From contig JAPSIJ010000033.1 in assembly GCA_031178805.1 (NCBI GenBank), positions 1 to 12,711 of the forward strand: a stretch of DNA of 12,711 bases. Reading direction: 5' to 3'. Under the pieces are notes generated by a model. That model made no database searches, was not told the DNA's origin, and was given only the letters and a program-made list of their open reading frames with translations. This document shows positions 6,847 through 12,711 of this stretch, piece after piece (position 1 is the stretch's first letter; the number at the start of each line of letters is the position of its first letter). Made by a program: the position numbers and the translations under genes. Source of the DNA: Cellulomonas sp. (GTDB lineage: Bacteria > Actinomycetota > Actinomycetes > Actinomycetales > Cellulomonadaceae).

Positions 6847-6869
6847 GGGCACGTCCCGCTAGAGCAGCC

Positions 6870-6875
6870 GAGGAG
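6870..6875 (+). promoter_or_regulatory. luxS: Ribosome binding site of luxS
   Basis: GAGGAG ends 4 bases before the GTG at 6880. It is the clearest Shine-Dalgarno sequence in the window and fixes the luxS start. Confidence 0.6.
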
Positions 6876-6879
6876 CCCC

Positions 6880-7347
6880 GTGAACCAGCCCCGCATGAAC
6901 GTCGAGTCCTTCAACCTCGACCACCGGACCGTCGCCGCGCCGTACATCCGGCTCGCGGACAAGAAGGCGCTCCCGGCGGGCGACGTCATCAGCAAGTACG
7001 ACGTCCGCTTCGCGCAGCCGAACAAGGCCCACCTGGAGATGCCGGTGGTGCACTCGCTCGAGCACATGTTCGCCGAGCACTCCCGCAACCACAGCGACCG
7101 GGTGATCGACTTCTCCCCGATGGGCTGCCAGACGGGCTTCTACCTGATCCTGCAGGGCGAGTGGGCCGAGGACGACGTCTACACCCTCGTGCAGGAGACC
7201 CTGGAGGACATCACCGAGGCGGGCGAGGTGCCGGCCGCGAACGAGGTGCAGTGCGGGTGGGGCGCCAACCACACCCTCGAGGGCGCGCAGGGCGCCGCGC
7301 GCGAGTTCCTCGCGCACCGCGCCGAGTGGAGCACGGTGACCGCGTGA
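6880..7347 (+). CDS. luxS: S-ribosylhomocysteine lyase LuxS
   Basis: This is a 155-residue protein, full length for LuxS. It cleaves S-ribosylhomocysteine into homocysteine and 4,5-dihydroxy-2,3-pentanedione, which cyclises to autoinducer-2. The metal site is HSLEH at 58-62 (His58, His62, and the catalytic base Glu61) together with Cys125 in EVQCGWG. The catalytic Cys83 sits in SPMGCQTGFYLIL. The typical N-terminal FNLDHRTVAAPYIRLAD is also present, so all key residues are intact and the enzyme should be active in the cytosol. GTG 6880 has a GAGGAG ribosome site 4 bases upstream; the ATG six codons later (Met6) is less well placed. The stop overlaps the start of the nucleosidase gene that supplies its substrate, so the two form one detoxification and AI-2 production unit. 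Confidence 0.97.
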   Translation: MNQPRMNVESFNLDHRTVAAPYIRLADKKALPAGDVISKYDVRFAQPNKAHLEMPVVHSLEHMFAEHSRNHSDRVIDFSPMGCQTGFYLILQGEWAEDDVYTLVQETLEDITEAGEVPAANEVQCGWGANHTLEGAQGAAREFLAHRAEWSTVTA

Positions 7348-8081
7348 GCGCGCTCGCGGGCGTCGACGCGGTCGTCGCCGTCGCCATGCCGGACGAGGCC
7401 GCGCCGTTCCTGGAGCGCGCCGACCGGGTCGGCGACCCCGCGACGGTCGGCGGCGCCGAGCACCACGTGCTGACGCTCGCCGGCCGCGAGGTGCTGCTGG
7501 TCCGTGGCGGCATCGGCCTGGCCAACGCCGCGTCCGCCGCGTCGGCGGCGCTCGTGCTGGTGTCCGCGGCCCGCGGCGGCGAGGCGCCCGCGGCGCTGAT
7601 CAGCGCGGGCAGCGCCGGCGGCGTCCAGGCCGGCGTGCACGTCGGCGACGTGGTCGTCGGCACGGAGCACCTGTACACGAACGCCGACGCGCGCGCGTTC
7701 GGGTACGCGCTCGGCCAGGTGCCGGGCATGCCCGCGACCTACCACGGCGACCCGGCGCTGCGGGGCGCCGCCCTGGGCGCGGACGCCGGCGACCTCACGG
7801 TCCGCACCGGCCTGATGCTGTCGGGCGACGCGTTCGTGGACGCCTCGCTGGTCGGCCCGGTGCGCGAGCAGTTCCCGGGCGGCCTGTCGACCGACATGGA
7901 GACCACCGCCCTGGCGCAGGTGGCGCACGTCTACGGCGTGCCGTTCCTCGCGGTCCGGGGCATCTCGGACCTGTGCGGGCCCGCCGGCGCCGACGACTTC
8001 CTCACCCACGTCGACGACGCGGCCGACCGGTCCGCGGCCGTCGTGCTGGGGATGCTCGCCCGGGTGGGCGCCCCCGCCTGA
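7344..8081 (+). CDS. mtnN: 5'-methylthioadenosine/S-adenosylhomocysteine nucleosidase
   Basis: This is a 245-residue purine nucleosidase of the PNP/UDP phosphorylase superfamily. It removes adenine from S-adenosylhomocysteine and from methylthioadenosine, giving S-ribosylhomocysteine for LuxS and methylthioribose. Visible active-site blocks are AMPDEAAPF with Glu18 (E. coli Glu12), ISAGSAGG at 86-93, SGDAFV at 160-165, STDMETTALAQVAH at 182-195 with Glu186 (E. coli Glu174), and AVRGISDLCG with Asp209 (E. coli Asp197). The general acid/base and ribose-binding residues are therefore all present. It is cytosolic, with no signal peptide. The GTG start lies inside the luxS stop (GTGA), implying translational coupling and matched enzyme amounts. 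The gene ends 39 bases before the stop of the convergent GGDEF gene, with no strong terminator seen between them. Confidence 0.95.
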   Translation: MSALAGVDAVVAVAMPDEAAPFLERADRVGDPATVGGAEHHVLTLAGREVLLVRGGIGLANAASAASAALVLVSAARGGEAPAALISAGSAGGVQAGVHVGDVVVGTEHLYTNADARAFGYALGQVPGMPATYHGDPALRGAALGADAGDLTVRTGLMLSGDAFVDASLVGPVREQFPGGLSTDMETTALAQVAHVYGVPFLAVRGISDLCGPAGADDFLTHVDDAADRSAAVVLGMLARVGAPA

Positions 8082-8120
8082 CGCACGCACGCGGCCGTCG
8101 CGCCGGGACCGGCCCGCGGG

Positions 8121-9725
8121 TCAGGCCCCGACGCGGCGGCCGTCGTCGTCGCGGTCCGCCCGCCCGTCGCGCGACCGCACGGCGCGCGCCCCGCCGCGAC
8201 CGCCCCGGCCGCCCTGCTTGGCGTCGTACATCACCTGGTCGGCGTCGTGCAGCAGCAGCTCGGTCGTGTGGTACCGGTCCGCCACCGCCGCCCCGACGCT
8301 CGCGCTGACCCGCGCGGTCTCCCCCGCCACGTCCACGGCGACCTCGCCCATGGCGGACGCCGCGGCGATCGCCCGCCGGACCTGCGCCGGCGTCCCGGTC
8401 ACCAGCAGCGCGAACTCGTCGCCCCCGAGCCGCGCCACGGCGCTGCCGGCGGGCACGAGGGACCGCAGCCGGTCGGCGACCGCGACCAGCACCCGGTCCC
8501 CCACCGCGTGCCCGAAGCCGTCGTTGACGGCCTTGAAGTCGTCCAGGTCCACGTACATCACCGCGACGCTGCGCCGCTTGCCGAGCGGCCCGGCGGCGAG
8601 CGCGGCGTCCACCAGCCGGTGGAAGTGCGCGCGGTTGACCAGGCCCGTGAGCGCGTCGTGGTCGACCATGTGCGCCAGCCGCTCCTCGAGCGCCTTCTCC
8701 TGCGTCACGTCCAGCAGCACGCCGTGCATCTGCGGGCGGCCGTCCCGGTCCCGGCGCAGCACGGCGTCGTCCCGGACCCACACGTCGTGGCCGTCGCGGT
8801 GCCGCAGCCGGTACGTGATGGACGGGAGCATCTCGCCGTCCGCGACCCCCGCGCGGAGCGCCTCCTCGTGGGTGCGCACCGGGCGGTCGGCCGGGTGGAT
8901 GGCGCGCGCCCAGGCGCCCGGGTCGGTCAGCCAGTCCTGCGCGGCGTAGCCGAGCATCCACTCCAGCCGCGGGCTGACGTAGGTGAACCGGCCGTCCGGG
9001 CCGGGCTCGGCGATGTAGACCACCGCCGGGACGTGCTCGACCAGCAGGCGGTAGTGCAGCTCGGCGGCGCGCAGCTCGTCGGCCAGGCGCTTGCGCTCGG
9101 TGATGTCCTGCACGGTGCCGACGGCGTAGTCGGGGCGGCCGTCGGCGTCCCGGACCAGGGACACCGTCAGGTCGACCCACAGCGTGGTGCCGTCCTTGCG
9201 GACGAACCGCTTCTCCATCGCGAAGCCGTCGCCGTCGCCGTCGAGCATCGCGGCGAACAGCCGGTCGTTCTCCGCCACGTCCTCGGCGGCCGTGTACGCG
9301 GAGAACGGCATCGCGGCGAACTCCTCGGTGGAGTACCCGAGCAGCCGGCGCAGCGTGTCGTTGGTCAGCGGGGTGCGGCCGTCGAGCTGGACCAGCCCGA
9401 TCCCGACGGGCGCCGCCTCGATCAGGCTCTCGAGCTGCCGGATCCGCTGCGCCTGCCGGGCGACGACCGCGACGGCGTCCTCGGACGGCTCACCGCGCCG
9501 ACGACGGCGGGGCAGCCCGGGGGCGCGGCCCGCGCCCTCCGCCGCCGACGCCGGCGGGCGCGGCGTGACCCCGCCCAGGGGCAGGCCGCCGTCGCGCGTG
9601 AGCGCCGCCAGCGCCCCGCGGAGCAGCCGTGCTCCCTCGGCGGGGTCCTGCCACCCGTCCTGCCCTGCGGCACCCACCGTGCTGATCCGTCCTCGCTCGT
9701 CCGACGCGGCGACCACGCCGCGCAC
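8121..9725 (-). CDS. PAS-PAS-GGDEF protein, probable diguanylate cyclase
   Basis: This is a 534-residue cytosolic signalling protein with no membrane segment. An N-terminal tail of about 95 residues is low-complexity and contains LPRRRRRG (71-78). PAS 1 spans about 98-215, ending in the PAC-like VGTVQDITERKR, and PAS 2 about 222-347, with YVSPRLEWMLGY and GVLLDVTQEKAL. A short helical linker leads to GGDEF at about 353-510. That domain has DALTGLVNR, MYVDLDDFKAVND, GHAVGD, an intact GGDEF at 434-438, and DQVMYDAKQGGRGG. It should make cyclic di-GMP from two GTP in response to an unknown cytosolic signal. The RxxD inhibitory site is missing: the position holds PAGS (425-428). No EAL domain is present. 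GTG 9725 is the first start after an in-frame stop; the true start is uncertain because no clear ribosome site or promoter is seen. It lies 77 bases downstream of the beta-galactosidase gene on the same strand. Confidence 0.93.
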   Translation of the reverse strand: MRGVVAASDERGRISTVGAAGQDGWQDPAEGARLLRGALAALTRDGGLPLGGVTPRPPASAAEGAGRAPGLPRRRRRGEPSEDAVAVVARQAQRIRQLESLIEAAPVGIGLVQLDGRTPLTNDTLRRLLGYSTEEFAAMPFSAYTAAEDVAENDRLFAAMLDGDGDGFAMEKRFVRKDGTTLWVDLTVSLVRDADGRPDYAVGTVQDITERKRLADELRAAELHYRLLVEHVPAVVYIAEPGPDGRFTYVSPRLEWMLGYAAQDWLTDPGAWARAIHPADRPVRTHEEALRAGVADGEMLPSITYRLRHRDGHDVWVRDDAVLRRDRDGRPQMHGVLLDVTQEKALEERLAHMVDHDALTGLVNRAHFHRLVDAALAAGPLGKRRSVAVMYVDLDDFKAVNDGFGHAVGDRVLVAVADRLRSLVPAGSAVARLGGDEFALLVTGTPAQVRRAIAAASAMGEVAVDVAGETARVSASVGAAVADRYHTTELLLHDADQVMYDAKQGGRGGRGGARAVRSRDGRADRDDDGRRVGA

Positions 9726-9783
9726 CTGGTGGTGTCATCGGCGCGGCCGCGGGTCATCTGAGCGCTCGACCGGGTGGTCGCGG

Positions 9784-9795
9784 CCCGCGAGCGGG
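9784..9795 (-). terminator. Small hairpin after the beta-galactosidase gene
   Basis: CCCGC and GCGGG surround GA, forming a 4-base-pair stem with a CGAG loop, 8 bases past the stop on the minus strand. There is no U-tract. It might act together with the adjacent palindrome, but as a terminator it is weak. Confidence 0.15.
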
Positions 9796-9796
9796 T

Positions 9797-9811
9797 GAGG
9801 TCTCAGACCTC
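9797..9811. repeat. Perfect palindrome spanning the beta-galactosidase stop codon
   Basis: GAGGTCT and AGACCTC flank a single C, giving 7-base perfect arms. The minus-strand stop codon TGA (9805-9803) sits at the centre. It could fold as a short RNA hairpin or be a protein-binding site; nothing in the sequence decides between these. Confidence 0.4.
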
Positions 9812-11569
9812 CGAGGAGCCGAGGTCGGGGCCGGCCACGAACCGGACCCGCGCCTCGGCCGCGCCGTGCAGCTCCAGCAGCACGACCTCGTTGCCCCCGT
9901 CCCGCAGGACGGGGCCCGGCACGTACAGCGTCGCCGTGGGCCCGGCGCTCCAGTACCGGCCCAGCGGGAAGCCGTTCACCCAGGCCAGCCCCTTGCCGAA
10001 CCCGTCGGTGCGCAGGAAGTGGTCCGCGCCGGCGACGGTGTCGACCGTCCCGCGCAGGAACGCCGGGCCGGCGACCGGGGCCGCCGGGTCGGCGACCGGG
10101 GCGTCGGCGAGCAGTGCGGCCACGGCGGGCTCGAGCTCGTCCAGCCGCAGCGGCACGGTCTCCCACGCCGTGAGCTCGCGGGTGGCGGTGCGGGCGGGCC
10201 CGACCAGCCCCTTGGGCTCGCCGATCCGCGGCCCGTAGTTGACGCGCCCCTGGTCCTCGACCAGCAGGGTCAGCTCGCCGTCCCGGGCGGGCAGCGGCAG
10301 GGTCCGCCCGTGCTCCGTGCGGCTGAGGACGCCCACCGGCTCGCCGTCCAGCGCCACCACCGCGCGGTCGCGCACCTCGGCCAGGGTGAGCACCCGGTCC
10401 TCGGCGGTGACGCGCGTCCGGTAGAGCGTGAACCCGGACCAGTGCCCGAGCTCGTCGGTGGTGGGCAGGTGGTCGTGGGCCGCGGCGTCGCCGAGCACGC
10501 CGACGGCGTCGGCGAGCGGCAGCCGGCGGTCGAGCAGCACCTCGCGCTCCGGCGCGGGCGCGCGCTCGGCGGGCACCTCGTCGGGGACGGGCGCGTACCG
10601 GCCGATGACCTCGCGCATGGCGTGGTACTTGGCGGTCGGCGTGCCGTCCTCCGCGAGCGGGGCGTCGTAGTCGTACGACGTGGTGATCGGCAGGTACGTG
10701 CCCTTGTCGTTCGCGCCGTTCGTGAGCCCGAAGTTGGTCCCGCCGTGGAACATGTAGAGGTTCACCGACGCGCCCATCGCGAGCAGGTCGTCGAGGTCCT
10801 GCGCGTTCGTCTCCGGCGGGGCGACGTGGTGGTGCTGGCCCCAGGAGTCGAACCAGCCGTTCCAGAACTCCATGCACATCAGCGGGCCGGTCGGCTGGTG
10901 CCGGCGCAGCAGGCCGAGCTTCTCCGCCGCCCGGGACCCGAAGGTGACGGTGCGGTGCAGCTCGGGCACGCTGCCGCGGGCCTGCATGGTGTCGTCCGCC
11001 TGGTCGCAGCTGAGCAGCGGCACCTCGATGCCGCGGTCCCGCACCATCGCGATCAGCGCGCGCAGGTAGTCGTGGTCGTCGCCGTAGGCGCCGTACTCGT
11101 TCTCCACCTGCACGGCCACGACGGGCCCGCCGCGGGTGACCTGCCGCTGCGCGACCAGCGGCAGCAGCTGGTCGTAGTACTGCTCGATGGCCGCGAGGTA
11201 GCGCGGCTCGTGCCGCCGGACGCCGACGTCCGGGTCGGCCAGCAGCCAGCCCGGCAGGCCGCCGCCGTCCCACTCGGCGCAGATGTACGGCCCTGGCCGG
11301 ACGATGGCGTGCAGGCCCTCGGCGGCCACGAGGTCCAGGAACCGCCCGAGGTCGCGCCGGCCGTCGAGGTCGAACCGCCCGCGCTCGGGGGCGTGGAAGT
11401 TCCAGGCCACGTACGTCTCGATCGTGTTCAGGCCCATCAGCCGCGCCTTGCGGATCCGGTCGGCCCACTGGTCGGGGTGCACCCGGAAGTAGTGCAGGGC
11501 GCCGGAGATCACCTGGTGCGGGCGGCCGTCGAGCAGGAAGTCGCTCTCGCCGATCTCGAACGTGGGCAT
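9803..11569 (-). CDS. Glycoside hydrolase family 35 beta-galactosidase
   Basis: This 588-residue enzyme hydrolyses terminal beta-galactosides by a retaining mechanism. The catalytic TIM barrel covers about residues 8-325. It starts with FLLDGRPHQVISGALHYFRV, then NTIETYVAWNFHAPE and RPGPYICAEWDGGGLPGWLL. The acid/base is Glu158 in VQVENEYGAYG and the nucleophile is Glu234 in MEFWNGWFDSWG. NLYMFHGGTNFG (270-281) is the usual GH35 signature. Beta-sandwich domains follow, with a final jelly-roll containing KGLAWVNGFPLGRYW. The length is typical of compact bacterial GH35 enzymes. There is no signal peptide, so it probably acts in the cytosol on imported oligosaccharides. The ATG at 11569 gives the conserved N-terminus, although the nearest purine-rich stretch (GGGAG) is about 12 bases upstream. 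It follows the sugar-binding protein gene by 98 bases with no obvious promoter, suggesting cotranscription. A 7-residue tandem duplication lies near 490-503. Confidence 0.95.
   Translation of the reverse strand: MPTFEIGESDFLLDGRPHQVISGALHYFRVHPDQWADRIRKARLMGLNTIETYVAWNFHAPERGRFDLDGRRDLGRFLDLVAAEGLHAIVRPGPYICAEWDGGGLPGWLLADPDVGVRRHEPRYLAAIEQYYDQLLPLVAQRQVTRGGPVVAVQVENEYGAYGDDHDYLRALIAMVRDRGIEVPLLSCDQADDTMQARGSVPELHRTVTFGSRAAEKLGLLRRHQPTGPLMCMEFWNGWFDSWGQHHHVAPPETNAQDLDDLLAMGASVNLYMFHGGTNFGLTNGANDKGTYLPITTSYDYDAPLAEDGTPTAKYHAMREVIGRYAPVPDEVPAERAPAPEREVLLDRRLPLADAVGVLGDAAAHDHLPTTDELGHWSGFTLYRTRVTAEDRVLTLAEVRDRAVVALDGEPVGVLSRTEHGRTLPLPARDGELTLLVEDQGRVNYGPRIGEPKGLVGPARTATRELTAWETVPLRLDELEPAVAALLADAPVADPAAPVAGPAFLRGTVDTVAGADHFLRTDGFGKGLAWVNGFPLGRYWSAGPTATLYVPGPVLRDGGNEVVLLELHGAAEARVRFVAGPDLGSSEV
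10060..10101 (-). repeat. 21-bp tandem duplication inside the beta-galactosidase gene
   Basis: Two head-to-tail 21-base units, 10060-10080 and 10081-10101, differ at only two positions. In the reading frame they encode APVADPA followed by APVAGPA (residues 490-503), a Pro/Ala linker between C-terminal domains. The frame is preserved, so the duplication lengthens the linker by seven residues rather than breaking the gene. Confidence 0.75.
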
Positions 11570-11618
11570 GGCTGTGCTGTGCTCCCGGGTCTCGTGGGTG
11601 GTGGTGCGGGTGACGCGG

Positions 11619-11661
11619 GCACGGCCGGCGGCGGGGCGCGGGCCCCGGCCGCCGGCCGTGC
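11619..11661 (-). terminator. Large GC-rich hairpin between the binding protein and beta-galactosidase genes
   Basis: The perfect 13-base arms GCACGGCCGGCGG (11619-11631) and CCGCCGGCCGTGC (11649-11661) enclose a second paired segment, GGGGC/GCCCC, with a four-base loop. The whole stem is about 19 base pairs with one bulge. It begins 6 bases past the binding-protein stop on the minus strand. There is no U-tract, so it is either a U-less actinobacterial terminator or, more likely given the downstream gene, an attenuating or 3'-stabilising structure. Confidence 0.5.
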
Positions 11662-11667
11662 ACGGGG

Positions 11668-12711
11668 TCAGTCGGTCGTGAAGCCCTGCTCGGCGCCGTA
11701 GGCGAGGGACTGCTGCTGCCAGTCCGCGAAGCCCTCGGTCAGCGTCGTGCCGCCGACGTACGCCTGGCCCACCGTGTCGTTGAAGATGCTGTTCGCGTAC
11801 ACCTGGAACGGCAGGTACTGCCAGCCCTCGACGACGTCCGCCGCCGACTGCGACAGCACCTCGTTGACCTTCTGGCCGCCGAAGTACTCGAACTCCTTGT
11901 CCAGGAACTCGTCGGACTCCAGGTCCGCGGTCGTCGCCGGGAAGGCGCCGCCGTCGATCCGGGTCTGCACGCCGTCACCGGCGTTGGCGTACTCCAGGAA
12001 CTCGTACGCGAGCTCGGCGTTGCTGCTCGCCGCCGGGATCGCGAGCGCCGAGCCGCCGTTCTCGGAGGTGTCGGACGCGCCGGCCTCCCACTGCGGCATC
12101 TGCGCGACGCGCCACTGGCCCGCGCCGGCCGCGACGCCGGACTCGAGGTTCGCGGGCATCCACGCGCCGATGGTCAGCGTCGCGATGGTGCCGTTGCCCA
12201 GGCCCTGGTACCACTCGTCGCTCCACGAGCTGGTCGGGGCGAGGAGGTCCTCGTCGAGCAGCTGCTGCCACAGGTCGGCGAACCGCTGCGTGCCCTCGTC
12301 GGCCAGGTCGATCGACACGTCCGTGCCGTCGACCGAGAACGGCCGGCCGCCGGCCTGCCAGATCATGCTCGTGGCGAAGCCCGCGTCACCCGTGTCGTTG
12401 GCGATGTAGACGTTCGGGTCCGCGGCGTGCAGGGCACGCGCCGCCTCCAGGTACTCGTCCCAGGTGGTGGGGACCTCGACGCCGTACTTCTCGAACACGG
12501 TGGTGTTGTAGAACAGCGCCATCGGGCCGGAGTCCATCGGCAGGCCGTAGATGCCGTCGCCCTGCTGCACCGACGCCCACGGGCCCGGCGTGAACGTGCC
12601 GTCCAGGTCCGTGGCGCCGAGGTCGGACAGGTCCGTGAGCGCCTCGCCGATCGCGAACTGCGGCACGGCGTAGTACTCGATCTGCGCGACGTCCGGGACG
12701 CCCGAGCCGGC
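11668..12711 (-). CDS. ABC transporter extracellular sugar-binding protein (family 1), 5' end off window
   Basis: The minus-strand frame is open from the right edge to a TGA at 11670-11668, giving 347 residues. The signal peptide or lipobox and the first part of lobe 1 lie outside the window. The fold is that of the family 1 carbohydrate-binding proteins of CUT1-type ABC importers. Recognisable parts are the entering GSGVPDVAQIEYYAVPQFA, then GIYGLPMDSGPMALFYNTTVF and PTTWDEYLEAARAL. GNGTIATLTIGAWMPANL, NGGSALAIPAAS and the C-terminal FNDTVGQAYVGGTTLTEGFADWQ complete the series. Such proteins are tethered outside the membrane and deliver sugars to the permease. Ligand specificity cannot be read from sequence, but the following beta-galactosidase gene suggests galactosides. 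The internal GTG at 12666 is not the real start because homology continues upstream to the window edge. A large hairpin directly follows the stop. Confidence 0.92.
   Translation of the reverse strand, partial: AGSGVPDVAQIEYYAVPQFAIGEALTDLSDLGATDLDGTFTPGPWASVQQGDGIYGLPMDSGPMALFYNTTVFEKYGVEVPTTWDEYLEAARALHAADPNVYIANDTGDAGFATSMIWQAGGRPFSVDGTDVSIDLADEGTQRFADLWQQLLDEDLLAPTSSWSDEWYQGLGNGTIATLTIGAWMPANLESGVAAGAGQWRVAQMPQWEAGASDTSENGGSALAIPAASSNAELAYEFLEYANAGDGVQTRIDGGAFPATTADLESDEFLDKEFEYFGGQKVNEVLSQSAADVVEGWQYLPFQVYANSIFNDTVGQAYVGGTTLTEGFADWQQQSLAYGAEQGFTTD

Noticed and set aside
4972..6852. Minus-strand open frame of over 600 codons opposite the hydrolase and glycosylase genes
   Set aside because: It is low-complexity and antisense to genes with catalytic motifs, so it is treated as a GC-bias shadow.
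6811..6879. Possible SAM or SAH riboswitch before luxS
   Set aside because: Only 69 bases separate the glycosylase stop from luxS, with a ribosome site and a -10 element inside. There is too little space and no conserved riboswitch core was recognised.
8082..8120. Bidirectional terminator between the convergent mtnN and GGDEF genes
   Set aside because: The CG-rich segments give only short imperfect stems with tiny loops and no T-tracts. This is not distinguishable from background.
8091..8144. Direct repeat GCGGCCGTCG at 8091-8100 and 8135-8144
   Set aside because: It is ten bases of pure GC composition with one copy inside the GGDEF coding sequence; chance is the simplest explanation.
9866..11701. 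Plus-strand open frame of about 600 codons opposite the beta-galactosidase
   Set aside because: The minus-strand GH35 has all catalytic motifs; the plus-strand translation is repetitive Val/Gly/Arg/Gln with none.
1..12711. Possible novel defence, mobile or biosynthetic system
   Set aside because: Every long gene belongs to a known family with intact motifs. There is no cluster of unknown genes, no integrase or transposase, no repeat array and no composition shift.

Overview
The window is very GC-rich DNA with almost every wobble position G or C, many GTG starts, short intergenic gaps and several apparently leaderless genes. Together with the gene families this points to an actinobacterial chromosome, most likely a Micrococcales/Cellulomonas-like organism. 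The genus is an inference from style, not from a marker gene. No rRNA, tRNA, CRISPR array, transposase, integrase, phage gene or plasmid function was seen, and no gene-free stretch exceeds about 150 bases.

Layout from left to right. (1) A metal-dependent amidohydrolase runs leftward off the window edge. A PanE-type ketopantoate reductase family gene diverges from it and is translationally coupled to a small S4-domain RNA-binding protein. (2) A DUF72 protein is read leftward and converges on the S4 gene so tightly that the two stop codons share one CTAG. (3) Divergent from DUF72, a UMF1-type MFS transporter is coupled to an alpha/beta hydrolase, followed by an AlkA-like HhH-GPD DNA glycosylase. 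(4) luxS and the MTA/SAH nucleosidase gene (mtnN/pfs) form a two-gene coupled unit that converts S-adenosylhomocysteine to homocysteine and DPD, the AI-2 precursor. (5) On the minus strand and converging on it is a cytosolic PAS-PAS-GGDEF protein, probably a diguanylate cyclase. (6) Also on the minus strand are a GH35 beta-galactosidase and, upstream of it, the 3' part of an ABC sugar-binding lipoprotein gene that runs off the right edge. These two look like part of a galactoside uptake and hydrolysis locus.

Recurring architecture: three adjacent gene pairs are joined by the same GTGA start/stop overlap, and at least five genes have a -10-like hexamer only 6 to 8 bases before the start codon, as expected for leaderless mRNAs. 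All gene functions fall in known families. I did not find convincing evidence of a new system. The points most worth a second look are the leaderless promoter pattern, the LuxS route in an actinobacterium, the GGDEF protein without an inhibitory site, an in-frame 21-bp tandem duplication in the beta-galactosidase gene, and the hairpin between the binding protein and beta-galactosidase genes.
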